A DNA stretch of 64,000 nt from Rhodoplanes azumiensis (GTDB taxonomy: Bacteria > Pseudomonadota > Alphaproteobacteria > Rhizobiales > Xanthobacteraceae), in the NCBI RefSeq assembly GCF_042682915.1, contig NZ_JBHUIW010000019.1, forward strand, positions 1 through 64,000, written 5' to 3'. A model generated the notes under the pieces. The model was not told where the DNA came from. It saw only the letters and a program-made list of their open reading frames with translations, and did not search any database. Made by a program: the position numbers and the translations under genes. Every line of letters begins with the position of its first letter. Position 1 is the stretch's first letter. Positions 46,992 to 55,532 of the stretch are shown here, in pieces.

Positions 46992-47112
46992 CGTCTCTCG
47001 GCGGCGGAGGGTACGGACGGCGGCAAAGGTCGGCTGCGGCCATGAAACGCGACGACCGCGGTCGCGGCGGCGGCGAGCATCGCGGCCGCACGGGAACGCG
47101 GCGGCGCGCCGT

Positions 47113-48069
47113 TCAGGCCGCCGGCCGCGTCCCGCAGACGTAGATGTTCGCGCACAGGCTCGGGAACAGCCGCAGGATCCGGTCGCCGGCCGGGGTGAGC
47201 AGGCGGACGAAGCCGAACCGGGATTCGTAGCCGAGCCAGTTGCGACCGAATATCCTCACGTTCTCGAGCCCGAGCGACTTCGCGATGTAGGCCAGATCCT
47301 CGACGTCGGGCTCGCGGACATGACCGCGGAAGACATCGCTCTCCCACCAATCGGCCATCGTGCTCCACTTGCCGATGCCGAACGGCACGGTGAGTCGCTT
47401 GCGCAGGTTGACGCAGTTCGGAACGCCGAGGAAGAAGAAGCCACCCGGCTTCAGCGCGGCGACGCATTGCCGGAGCATCGCCTTGGGCGAGTGGTGCAGA
47501 TGCTCGAGGCAGTCGAACGTGATCACCGCGTCCACCGAGCTCTCCTCCAGCGGCACCGAACTGAGGACGTCGCAGGAGCGGATCTCGACGCCGTCGCGCC
47601 GCTTCTGATCGAGGATCCACGCCGCGTCGGCGTACCCACGGTCGCCGAAGTCGTCGATCAGGAGGGTCCGGTATCCGAGCAGCGACAGCGCGTGGCAGCA
47701 CGGCGTGAGCCCGCCGCCGATGTCGGCGACCGTGCCGCCTTTCGGAATCGCGCCGATCACGGTGTCCAGGCTGTCGGCGACGCGCTCGGAATGAGATGCC
47801 ACGGAGGCGACGAGAGCCTGGTCGCGTGCGGGATCCGGGCTGTCGCTGCGCGGGCGATAGCGACTCACCGCGAGTGCGACAGCCTCGCGGACCGTGCGTG
47901 GCCGCATTGCGCCGGGCTCCCTGTCCGTAGCCGCGGAGAAGTCGGCGAGAGGCGTCGCGGCGAGGGGCTCGGCGGCGAGGGTCTCGGCGGCGGAGGGCTC
48001 GGCAGTGGAGAGCTCGGTAACGGAGGGCTCGGCGGCGAGCGTGGCGCCGTCGCTGGGATAATCGGCCAT
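47113..48069 (-). CDS. Class I SAM-dependent methyltransferase
   Basis: 318 aa from ATG 48069. SAM-binding motif I is VADIGGGLTP, motif II about LLIDDFG, and motif IV ITFDCLEHLHH with a typical Asp/His pair, then LKPGGFFFLGVPN. The N-terminal ~55 residues are Ala/Glu/Thr repeats of low complexity. The open frame reaches ATG 48162, which overlaps the glycosyltransferase stop (ATGTTAG); that extension is also repeat-derived, so the inner start is preferred but coupling is possible. It probably methylates a sugar or lipid-linked intermediate of the polysaccharide. Confidence 0.83.
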   Translation of the reverse strand: MADYPSDGATLAAEPSVTELSTAEPSAAETLAAEPLAATPLADFSAATDREPGAMRPRTVREAVALAVSRYRPRSDSPDPARDQALVASVASHSERVADSLDTVIGAIPKGGTVADIGGGLTPCCHALSLLGYRTLLIDDFGDRGYADAAWILDQKRRDGVEIRSCDVLSSVPLEESSVDAVITFDCLEHLHHSPKAMLRQCVAALKPGGFFFLGVPNCVNLRKRLTVPFGIGKWSTMADWWESDVFRGHVREPDVEDLAYIAKSLGLENVRIFGRNWLGYESRFGFVRLLTPAGDRILRLFPSLCANIYVCGTRPAA

Positions 48070-48155
48070 GTCGTACCTGTCCGTCGTTGCCGAATCTGTC
48101 GTTGCCGAACGACGGCATCGAGCGAGTAACGTATTGGTCGGCCTCGTATAGGAGG

Positions 48156-49385
48156 CTAACATTTCATCGCCATGACGGGGGCCGGTCGCCCGGTCTCCGC
48201 CGTCCCGCGGGCGGCGTCGCGCAGCGCGTCCGTGTAGCGTCGCGTGGCGATGCTGATCTCGTAGCGCCGCAAGAAGCAGGCGCGCGCCGCGCCGCGCATC
48301 CGGCCGATCCGCTCCGGGGGCGCCGACAGGAACGCCTCCAGCACGCGATGCACACCGTCGACGTCGTCGCTGTCGGCGAGGCCGGCGCCGTCGGCGGCGA
48401 CGTCACGCCAGAGCGGTACCTTGTCGGTGATCAGCACCGGTGCGGCGGCGGCGAGCGCCTCGGCGACGACCATGCCGAAGCTCTCGCTGTGCGACGGCAG
48501 GACCATCGCGTCGCAGCTCCGCAACGCGCCCAGTTTGGCGTCGCCGGTCAGCATCCCGAGCCAGTGGATGCGCTCCGCGAGGCCGAGCGCCGCGGCTCGC
48601 CGCTGCAGCTCGGTGCGCCACCCGACCGGGTCCGGCCCGGCGATCACCAGATCGACGTCGCGCCGCTGCGCGGCGACGCGCGCGAAAGCCTCGACGAGGA
48701 GATCGCATCCCTTGATGGGATGGAGCCGTCCCAGAAACAGCAGGAAGCGCCGCTCGCGCAAGGCGGGGATGAGGCGTCCGAACGCCTCGACCTGGGCGGC
48801 CGGATCTCCGTCGGGCTCGGCGGTTCCGTAGCCGACGATGCGGTCCGGCGCGGCGAAGCGCCAGTCGCCGGCGCGCGCCCGGTTCCTCTCGTCCTCGGTG
48901 GCGAAGAGCACGGCGCGCGCCCGGTCGAGCAGCGGCTTCTCGATCAGGGCGAAGGACAGCCGCTTCGCCGCGTGCTTGACGGGATGGCGATGCAGGAGCC
49001 AGGGATCGAGCATCCCGTGCGCGAACACGACATAGGGGACGCCGCTGTCGATCAGCGTCCGACGGGCCGCGCAGACGGCGTAGTTCCACAATCCGTTGAC
49101 GACCGCGACGTCGTGCTCGCACAGATTCTGGCGCAGCCAGGGAACCATCGTCGAGCCGAGGCCGTAACGCCGCCACGGCAGCCGGCTCGAACCGGCGCCG
49201 CCGGAGCGACCGAGCGCGACGATCGGAACCGGGATGTCGCGCAGCCACGGCTCGTTCGGCGGATCGAGCGTGACGATGCTGGTCTCGAGGCCGAACTGCC
49301 GACGCGCGACCGCCTGCCGGATCACGCCCTCGACCGGACCGCCGTGCCGCGGATCGACGGACCCGATGATCTCCAACACGCGCAT
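48156..49385 (-). CDS. GT4-family glycosyltransferase
   Basis: 409 aa from ATG 49385, with GGGAG 9 bp upstream. GT-B fold: an N-terminal Rossmann domain (EIIGSVDPRHGGPVEGV) and a C-terminal GT4 domain with FLGRLHPIKGCDLLVEAF, VIAGP and the nucleotide-sugar site HSESFGMVVAEAL (the E-x7-E pattern). It adds one sugar to the lipid-linked repeat unit on the cytoplasmic side with retention of configuration. It is the first gene of the minus-strand run GT4, methyltransferase, flippase. Confidence 0.93.
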   Translation of the reverse strand: MRVLEIIGSVDPRHGGPVEGVIRQAVARRQFGLETSIVTLDPPNEPWLRDIPVPIVALGRSGGAGSSRLPWRRYGLGSTMVPWLRQNLCEHDVAVVNGLWNYAVCAARRTLIDSGVPYVVFAHGMLDPWLLHRHPVKHAAKRLSFALIEKPLLDRARAVLFATEDERNRARAGDWRFAAPDRIVGYGTAEPDGDPAAQVEAFGRLIPALRERRFLLFLGRLHPIKGCDLLVEAFARVAAQRRDVDLVIAGPDPVGWRTELQRRAAALGLAERIHWLGMLTGDAKLGALRSCDAMVLPSHSESFGMVVAEALAAAAPVLITDKVPLWRDVAADGAGLADSDDVDGVHRVLEAFLSAPPERIGRMRGAARACFLRRYEISIATRRYTDALRDAARGTAETGRPAPVMAMKC

Positions 49386-49829
49386 GAGGTCAGCTCCCGG
49401 TCGACGATCCCCTAGAGCCGGGCTGTGACAACGATATGTAGGGGTGCGGTGCGCATATATCATAATGTGTGTCGATATGTGATGTAAGGCGCGGATGTAG
49501 GGTGCGATCGCCGTCAGCGCGACCGGCCGCACGAGACGCTTCGCCGAATCGCGAGGGTGCTCGCGGAAACGCCCGTGAAACCGTCGATCGATGACGGATG
49601 TGAACCCTCCGGCGGGGCCGCCGCTCGACCGTCGATCGTCGCGACGATGGACTGCGATCACGCATCGGCCCGAAAGATGACGCCGTCGCGCCGGACTCTA
49701 CCACGAGAGTAACATAATTCACAAAACGCCAATCAAACGATCACGTCTCGCGACTAAGGTCCGCGCACCCGGCAGCACCGTCGCAAGGTCGGCGGGCCGG
49801 AGCGCTCTCTTTCCACAGGAGTTTTCGAG
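49386..49829. other. Divergent intergenic region between GT4 and PstS-like gene
   Basis: 444 bp, no gene recognised. An AT-rich patch at 49430-49490 carries an 8-bp direct repeat CGATATGT (49432-49439 and 49473-49480) around GCATATATCATAATGTG. AGAGTAACATAATTCAC (49704-49720) is a second AT-rich spot nearer the PstS-like gene. I looked for a Pho box and did not see one. Confidence 0.45.
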
Positions 49830-51404
49830 ATGCGATCGCTGAAAACTTGGCTCATGGCTTCGGCCGCACTGGCGTGCTTCGGCGCCGCGGAGCCGACGTC
49901 TGCCCAGGTCTACTTCCCCATCTACGGTGCCGGCGCGACGTTTCCGTCGGTCGCGTATCGCTCCCTGTTCGACTGCCTCTACGTTCCGGTGGACGGCAAC
50001 GGCAACACGAACACGCCGCCGTTCGCGATTCATCCGAAGTGCGGCGCGCCGAGCGGCAACGCCGTCAACTACTACGCTCAGATTCTCTACGCCCCGGTCG
50101 GTTCGGGCAGCGGCCGCGCCGCCTTCCTGGCCAACAACGGCGGTCTCGTCCCGTCGCCGTCGACCACCAGCATCGTCCCCTACGTCTCGTCGCAGCAGCC
50201 CACCTTCCCCTATCCGAACTATCATTTCTGGGCGAGCGACGACGTCGTCACCCAGGCGAACGTGAATGCGCTGCCGGCGCAGTACGGCCGGATCATCCAG
50301 CTTCCGTCGCTCGCCGGCGCCGTCACCTTCGCGTTCAACAACAACGACGGCAACGGCAACCCGATCAACGACGTCGGCCCGGACACGGTGGTTCACAACA
50401 CCGACCCGGCCCTGGGCCCGACCACCCCGTCGAGCCGCCTCAACCTGTCGCGCAACCTGATGTGCGCGCTCGTGTCCGGTCACCTGCGCAAGTGGGACGA
50501 TTCGCGCCTGACCGCCCTCAACGGCGGCACCCAGCTCGGCACCGGCAACATCACCTTCGTGCACCGCTTCGACAGCAGCGGCACGAGCTTCATCTTCACC
50601 ACCGCGATGCGCGAGCAGTGCCTCGACGAGTTCGGCCCGAACAACGAGTCTGACGCGACGCTCGTGTCGTACCGGTTCCCGTGGACCGATCGCACGGTGG
50701 CTGCCTCGGCCTGCGGGACCACCCTGCTGGTTCCCAAGGGCAGCAATCTGGTGAACTGGCCGGACTACCCCGCCGACCAGTGCGGGGTGGCGATTCCGAA
50801 TCCGGGCGGCGCCACCTTCACGCAGCCGACCTCGAACGGCAACGCGGCCGTGATCGCGGTGATCCAGAGCACCAACGGCGCGATCGGCTACTCGTCGACC
50901 GATTTCGTGCAGCCCTTCGTCGCCAGCGGCCCGCGCGTCGCCAACCTGCAGAACGAGTGGGACGCGAAGCGCAAGCCGCAGGTCTCGGGCATCCCGGCCC
51001 GCTTCTTCGTGGCGCCGGACACCTACACGACCTCGCAGGCGATGGAATCGCTCGCGCCGCCGCCGGCTTCCGCCGGCGTCGATGCCGTGGCGATCAGCCA
51101 GTTCGGTATCAATCAGAACCCGAACGGCAAGGATGCTTATCCGATCGCCGGCCACACCTGGCTGAATTTCTACTCGTGCTACGACGCCGCCACCAACCCG
51201 AACATCGGCGTGCACGTGCGCACGCTCCTGTACTTCCTCTCCGGGACCGACGCCCAGGGGATCCTCGCCGCTTACGGCTTCGTTCCGCCGTCGGGCGCCT
51301 GGATCCAGCGCGCCTGGTGGGGCCAGGTCGACGATCCGGTGTACGGTCTGCACCTGAACAACGAGTCGGGCACCGACTGCTACGGCAAGGCCGGCGCGAA
51401 GTAA
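49830..51404 (+). CDS. Secreted PstS-like / DING-type phosphate-binding protein
   Basis: 524 aa. A signal peptide (residues 1-25, cleavage after TSAQ) is followed by YGAGATFPS, the PstS-type opening. VTFAFNNND and FVHRFDSSGTSF supply the phosphate-binding Asp/Arg/Ser pattern, and GAIGYSST the late loop. At 524 aa it is much longer than a transport PstS (about 340 aa). No pstCAB genes are adjacent. It carries several Cys and many Asn/Gly. Its neighbour is a type II secretion locus; PstS/DING-like proteins are known exoproteins of such systems in Pseudomonas. CAGGAG lies 8 bp before the ATG. Confidence 0.83.
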   Translation: MRSLKTWLMASAALACFGAAEPTSAQVYFPIYGAGATFPSVAYRSLFDCLYVPVDGNGNTNTPPFAIHPKCGAPSGNAVNYYAQILYAPVGSGSGRAAFLANNGGLVPSPSTTSIVPYVSSQQPTFPYPNYHFWASDDVVTQANVNALPAQYGRIIQLPSLAGAVTFAFNNNDGNGNPINDVGPDTVVHNTDPALGPTTPSSRLNLSRNLMCALVSGHLRKWDDSRLTALNGGTQLGTGNITFVHRFDSSGTSFIFTTAMREQCLDEFGPNNESDATLVSYRFPWTDRTVAASACGTTLLVPKGSNLVNWPDYPADQCGVAIPNPGGATFTQPTSNGNAAVIAVIQSTNGAIGYSSTDFVQPFVASGPRVANLQNEWDAKRKPQVSGIPARFFVAPDTYTTSQAMESLAPPPASAGVDAVAISQFGINQNPNGKDAYPIAGHTWLNFYSCYDAATNPNIGVHVRTLLYFLSGTDAQGILAAYGFVPPSGAWIQRAWWGQVDDPVYGLHLNNESGTDCYGKAGAK

Positions 51405-51467
51405 TCAGGAGACCGCGAAGGCGGCGCCGCGCGTGCGGCGTCGCCACCGGGTGTCCCGCCATCCACG

Positions 51468-51497
51468 GCACCCGGCTCCGGCCGGGTGCTTTTTTTT
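51468..51497 (+). terminator. Rho-independent terminator after the PstS-like gene
   Basis: A perfect 9-bp stem GCACCCGGC (51468-51476) / GCCGGGTGC (51481-51489) with a 4-base loop is followed by eight T. It is by far the clearest terminator in the window and isolates the PstS-like transcript from the prepilin peptidase gene. Confidence 0.9.
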
Positions 51498-51591
51498 GTC
51501 GTCGTCACGTCGTGGCGCGGCGCGATAACGTTCGGCACCGGCGCGGGCACCTGCGCGAGAGCCTGCGAGCGGTCCGGCGAGGGAGCGAATC

Positions 51592-52185
51592 ATGTCGGTC
51601 ATCGTGCGACGGGGCGCGGCCGGGCACGGGGTCGTGAGCGCCGCGGGCTGGTTCGCGCTCGCCGGATCGGCCGCCGCCCTCGTCAGCATCGCCGTCGTTC
51701 CCGGACCGGCCGGTTGGCTCGGCGGCGCCCTGGCGGGCGTCGCGACCGCGATCGCCGCCGTCGATCGGCGCAGCTTCGTCATTCCCGATCCGCTCACCGC
51801 GGCCGGCCTGATCCTCGGCCTGGTGCACGCCGCCGTGACGAGCGGCGACGGTGCGATCGTCGCCGCGGTCGCCGACGCGGCGATGCGCGCCGGCGTGAGC
51901 GCGGCCGTGTTCGGGCTCCTGTGGGCGGTCTACCGCTGGCTGCGCGGACGCGACGGCCTCGGCCTCGGCGACGTGAAGCTCGCCGCCGTCGCCGGCGCGT
52001 GGCTCGGCTGGCCGATCATTCCGGTGGCCGTCGAGATCGCCGCGCTGGCGGCGCTCACGATGCACGCCGTCAGGGTGCATGGACGTGGGCGACGGCTGCG
52101 GGCGCGGGCCCGGCTGCCGTTCGGGCAGTCTCTCGCGCCGGCGATCTGGATCGGCTGGCTGATCGAGCAGGCTCTGCTCGGCTGA
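51592..52185 (+). CDS. Type IV prepilin peptidase (GspO/PilD-type, peptidase domain only)
   Basis: 197 aa, six predicted transmembrane helices. The two aspartyl-protease motifs of family A24 are present: AAVDRRSFVIPDPLT (about residues 58-72) and GLGLGDVKLAAV (about 119-130). The N-terminal cytoplasmic methylase domain of full PilD is missing. It should cut the leader peptides of the pseudopilins GspG-K encoded at 58470-61418. It is separated from the PstS-like gene by a terminator. Confidence 0.88.
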   Translation: MSVIVRRGAAGHGVVSAAGWFALAGSAAALVSIAVVPGPAGWLGGALAGVATAIAAVDRRSFVIPDPLTAAGLILGLVHAAVTSGDGAIVAAVADAAMRAGVSAAVFGLLWAVYRWLRGRDGLGLGDVKLAAVAGAWLGWPIIPVAVEIAALAALTMHAVRVHGRGRRLRARARLPFGQSLAPAIWIGWLIEQALLG

Positions 52186-52273
52186 CGGCTCTGCTCGGCG
52201 GGCCGATCTGCTCGGCCGAAGGATCGAAGCGGCGCGAGCGCCGTCGGCCCGAGGTGTCGCTCCCGAGTCGGCC

Positions 52274-52771
52274 TCAATCACGCGGCCGCGCCGCCCACTC
52301 CAGCGCCCGCCATTGGCCGATCGTGATCTGGCCGCGGGTCATCTTCGAGGCGACCGCGTCGCGTAGCCGCTGATAGTAGTCGCGATTGGCCTTCGGGGCG
52401 CGGGCGGCGGCGAGGTTGAGCCACTTGTAGGCCTCGATCTCGCTCGGCCGAACGCCGTGGCCCTTGTCGTACATCAGGCCGAGCAGATGCTGGGCCGTGG
52501 TGTTGCCCTGCTCGGCCGACCGGCGGTACCAGTAGGTGGCGGCGTCATAAGCCTGCGGCACACCCTGTCCGGTCGCGAACATGAAGCCGAGCATCATCTG
52601 CGCTTCGGCATTGCCGCGCTCGGCGAGCGGGCCGAGCATCGCCGCGGCGCGCGCATAGTCGCGGCGCGCATAGGCGGCGCGCCCCGCCGCGAGCGCGTCG
52701 GCCGTCGCAGGCGTCGTTCCCGCGAGAGCGAGCATCGTGACCGTCAGCGCGATCGCCATCGAGGTCCGCAT
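52274..52771 (-). CDS. Exported Sel1-repeat protein
   Basis: 165 aa. Signal peptide (residues 1-25, cleavage near ATADA), then two or three Sel1-like repeats: AAMLGPLAERGNAEAQMMLG, YRRSAEQGNTTAQHLLGLMY and YKWLNLAAAR (about residues 43-125). Sel1 repeats are helical scaffolds for protein-protein contacts in the periplasm. GAGGAG lies 9 bp before the ATG. It is downstream of gspD on the same strand, so a link to the secretion system is possible. Confidence 0.85.
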   Translation of the reverse strand: MRTSMAIALTVTMLALAGTTPATADALAAGRAAYARRDYARAAAMLGPLAERGNAEAQMMLGFMFATGQGVPQAYDAATYWYRRSAEQGNTTAQHLLGLMYDKGHGVRPSEIEAYKWLNLAAARAPKANRDYYQRLRDAVASKMTRGQITIGQWRALEWAARPRD

Positions 52772-52833
52772 GTTCGGGTCTCCTCTGCCTCGGGTGCTCG
52801 CGCGCGCCTCACGTCACGCATCTCGGCGTCGGA

Positions 52834-55212
52834 TCATCGCGCGGCCGGGAGCAGAACGGCGCCGGGCGCCGAGGCGCCCAGCGTGCCGCGCAGCTTGGTG
52901 CGCAGCTCCTCGGCGACGAAATGCGCGTCGACGCTGTCACGAATGATCTGCGGTCGGATGAAGATGATCAGCTCGGTCCGGGTGATCGACCTCTCGTTGT
53001 GGCTGAACGCCTCGCCGACGCCCGGAATGCTCTCCAGCACCGGCACGCCGCTGCGGTTGGTCGACTGGCGCTCGCTGATCAGCCCGGCGAGCAGCACGGT
53101 CTGGCCGCTGGCGACCGCGATAGCGCTGCGGACCTTGCGCTGCGACACGGTCGGGGTGAGCGATGTCGCCGTCTCCGGCGTCACGTTGCTGATCTCCTGC
53201 TCGATCTCGAGCCGGACGTTGCCGTTGGCGTTGATGCGCGGCACCACCCGCAGGATGATGCCGGTGTTGCGGTAGTCGATGCTGTTCACCACGGTGTTGC
53301 TGGTGGTGAGCACCGTGGCGCTGCCGGTCGACACCGGCACCTCGTCGCCGACCTGCAGGGTCGCGACCTGGTTGTCGATGACGACCACCGACGGGTTGGA
53401 CAAGACCTTCAGGCTGGTGACGTCGCGCAGCGCCTCGAGGATCACGTTGGGCGAGGTCTCGTCGCCGATCAGGAAGTTGAAGCCCGGGAAGGCGCGGTTG
53501 ATCAGCGCGTTGGCGGCCGTGCTCACGGCCGTCGCCGCGGCGCTGGTTCCGGTCGAGGTGGTGTTGACGACCGAGCCCTTCTGATAGGCCGGCAGGCCGA
53601 GATTGCGGGCGTTCAGATAGAACTGCACGCCGTAGCGCAGGCTGTCGTTGAGCGTCACCTCGGCGACCGTGGCGTCGATCGCCACCTGGAGCTGCGGCCG
53701 GTCGATCTGTCGCAGTGTCCGCTCGATCAGTGAAAAGTTCTCCTGGTTGGCGTAGATCAGCAGCGTGTTGTTGATCGTGTCCGCCGTGATGCGCACGCCC
53801 TGCAGCACCGGCGTCGTGCCGGCTGCCCCGGCGCCGCCCGCCGCGCCGGCGGCCCCCGCCGGGCGATTGTCGAACAGGCCGCCGCCGCGGCTGTCGATCA
53901 GGCTGCCGCTCTGCCCGGCGCCGCCGGTCGCCGTGCCCGTGCCACTGCCGAGGCCGGTCGAAGCCGTCCGCGATCCGAGCCCGCCGCCCGACGTGCCGGC
54001 TCCGAGTCCCGTTCCGGCGCCGGTTCCGCTGCCGGACAAGCGGCTCAGTCCGGACGAGCCGCTGCTGCTCGTCGTCGTGCCGGAGCCGGGTGCGATGCCG
54101 GCGCCGCCGTCCAGCGAGGCGCCGCCGCCGCCGACGAACATCTCGTTGAGGACGCGCGCGATGTTGCGGGCCTCGCCGTATTTGACCGTGTAGACATGGA
54201 CGCTGGACCGCCCCGTGTCGACCGCGTCGAGGCGGCGGATCCAGGTCTCGACGCGGCGGAGCATCTCGGGCTTGCGCGACACCGCGAGCACGGCGTTCAT
54301 GCGGGCGATCGTCTGGAACTTGACGACGCCCTGCGTCACGCCGCCCTCGCCGCCGTCCAGGATCTTCTCGAGCTCGGCGATGATCGGCTCCGGATTGCCG
54401 TTCTGGACGGGGAAGATCCCGACCGACTGCCCGCGCATCCAGTCGGCGTCGAACTTCAGCGTCATGTCGACGATGTTGCGCCGCTCGGTGCCGGTGCCCT
54501 GGATCAGGATCAGGTTGCGGCCCGGCTCGGCGCGCGCCATGCCGGGCTTGGCGACGAAGCTGTCGATCAGCTTGAGCAGTGTCTGCGACGAGACGTAGTG
54601 CAGCGGAACGACCGAGACGCCGTAGCCGGGCTGGGTCCGCTCGGCCGGATCGACCGAGCCGGCGCCGGCCGCGTCGGCCTGCGGCATCAGCCGATAGGCG
54701 GCGTTGTCGCGCACCAGCGCGATGCCGTTCAGCCGCAGCGCGTTCTCCAGCACGAACACGAGATCGGACTTCGGCACCGGGCGGGCCGAGGCGAGACTGA
54801 CGGTGCCCTGCACGCGGCCGTCGATCACGTAGCCGACGCCGAGAATGTCGCCGAGCACGACCTTGGCGACCGAGGCGACCGGGGCGTTCTCGAAGTTCAG
54901 GTCGAAGCCGTCGCCGGCGGCGGTCGGCTGCGGCCGCGGGGCGGTGTCGCCCGTGGCCTCGTCGCCCGTGTAGATGACCGGCTTGACCCGGCGTCCGCCG
55001 CCGAGCTGTTCCTGGCGGACCTGGTTCGGAAAGCGGGGCAGGAGGTCGATCGAGCGGACCTTGTCGAACACGTCGGGCTCGCGCCCCTCGTCGACGCTGC
55101 CCGGCACGCCGTTGCACGCCGCCAGCACGGCCGCGCAGAACGCGAGACACAGGATCGCCGGGCCGCTGCGACAGAGGATGTCTCGATGCACGGACTGGTC
55201 CACTCGTGACAC
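52834..55212 (-). CDS. gspD: Type II secretion secretin GspD, lipoprotein form
   Basis: 792 aa from GTG 55212; GTG 55203 is another choice. The signal ends in the lipobox LAAC with C33, so the secretin itself is likely lipidated. Then come N0 (FDLNFENAPVASVAKVVLG), N1-N3 domains, with a long Gly/Ser/Thr-rich insert (about 380-465) inside N3, and the secretin domain with VAEVTLNDSLRYGVQF, VLSNPSVVVIDNQ, VGDEVPV and LLAGLISE. The C-terminal S-domain is short. It forms the outer-membrane channel for folded exoproteins. It is divergent from gspE. Confidence 0.95.
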   Translation of the reverse strand: MSRVDQSVHRDILCRSGPAILCLAFCAAVLAACNGVPGSVDEGREPDVFDKVRSIDLLPRFPNQVRQEQLGGGRRVKPVIYTGDEATGDTAPRPQPTAAGDGFDLNFENAPVASVAKVVLGDILGVGYVIDGRVQGTVSLASARPVPKSDLVFVLENALRLNGIALVRDNAAYRLMPQADAAGAGSVDPAERTQPGYGVSVVPLHYVSSQTLLKLIDSFVAKPGMARAEPGRNLILIQGTGTERRNIVDMTLKFDADWMRGQSVGIFPVQNGNPEPIIAELEKILDGGEGGVTQGVVKFQTIARMNAVLAVSRKPEMLRRVETWIRRLDAVDTGRSSVHVYTVKYGEARNIARVLNEMFVGGGGASLDGGAGIAPGSGTTTSSSGSSGLSRLSGSGTGAGTGLGAGTSGGGLGSRTASTGLGSGTGTATGGAGQSGSLIDSRGGGLFDNRPAGAAGAAGGAGAAGTTPVLQGVRITADTINNTLLIYANQENFSLIERTLRQIDRPQLQVAIDATVAEVTLNDSLRYGVQFYLNARNLGLPAYQKGSVVNTTSTGTSAAATAVSTAANALINRAFPGFNFLIGDETSPNVILEALRDVTSLKVLSNPSVVVIDNQVATLQVGDEVPVSTGSATVLTTSNTVVNSIDYRNTGIILRVVPRINANGNVRLEIEQEISNVTPETATSLTPTVSQRKVRSAIAVASGQTVLLAGLISERQSTNRSGVPVLESIPGVGEAFSHNERSITRTELIIFIRPQIIRDSVDAHFVAEELRTKLRGTLGASAPGAVLLPAAR

Positions 55213-55532
55213 GTGTGACCGGAACGGTGCGCGGCGTCCGCGTCGATCACATCTGGATTATGTTCTGTAGCGAGGCATCATGACATATCGATATCGCGAA
55301 TGTGCCTCGGTCGTCGCGGGCGCGTGCGTCGACACCCATCTCCGCGTCCGTGTTTCGCAAGGCGTGTGGTGAGATATCGGGCGATGCGCGACCGGGGCAC
55401 ACGGCACGATCTCGCCATGACGGGCCGCGCGATCATGAGATGTGCCGACGGATGCGTTCGGTGCGCGGTAACGATGTCACATTTCCACTAACATCGTGCG
55501 CCATAAGACAGCCCTCTCGCAGCGAGGGTGAC
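55213..55532. promoter_or_regulatory. Divergent gspD / gspE control region with two dyads
   Basis: 320 bp. Dyad 1: CGAGGCA (55271-55277) / TGCCTCG (55303-55309) around an ATATCGATAT core (55286-55295). Dyad 2: ACGATGT (55471-55477) / ACATCGT (55491-55497), about 36 bp before the gspE start. No gene is recognised. Each may be a regulator site for one of the two divergent transcripts. Confidence 0.5.

Noticed and set aside
49830..51404. Standard pst phosphate-transport operon
   Set aside because: No pstC, pstA, pstB or phoU nearby, the protein is much longer than PstS, and a terminator follows it.
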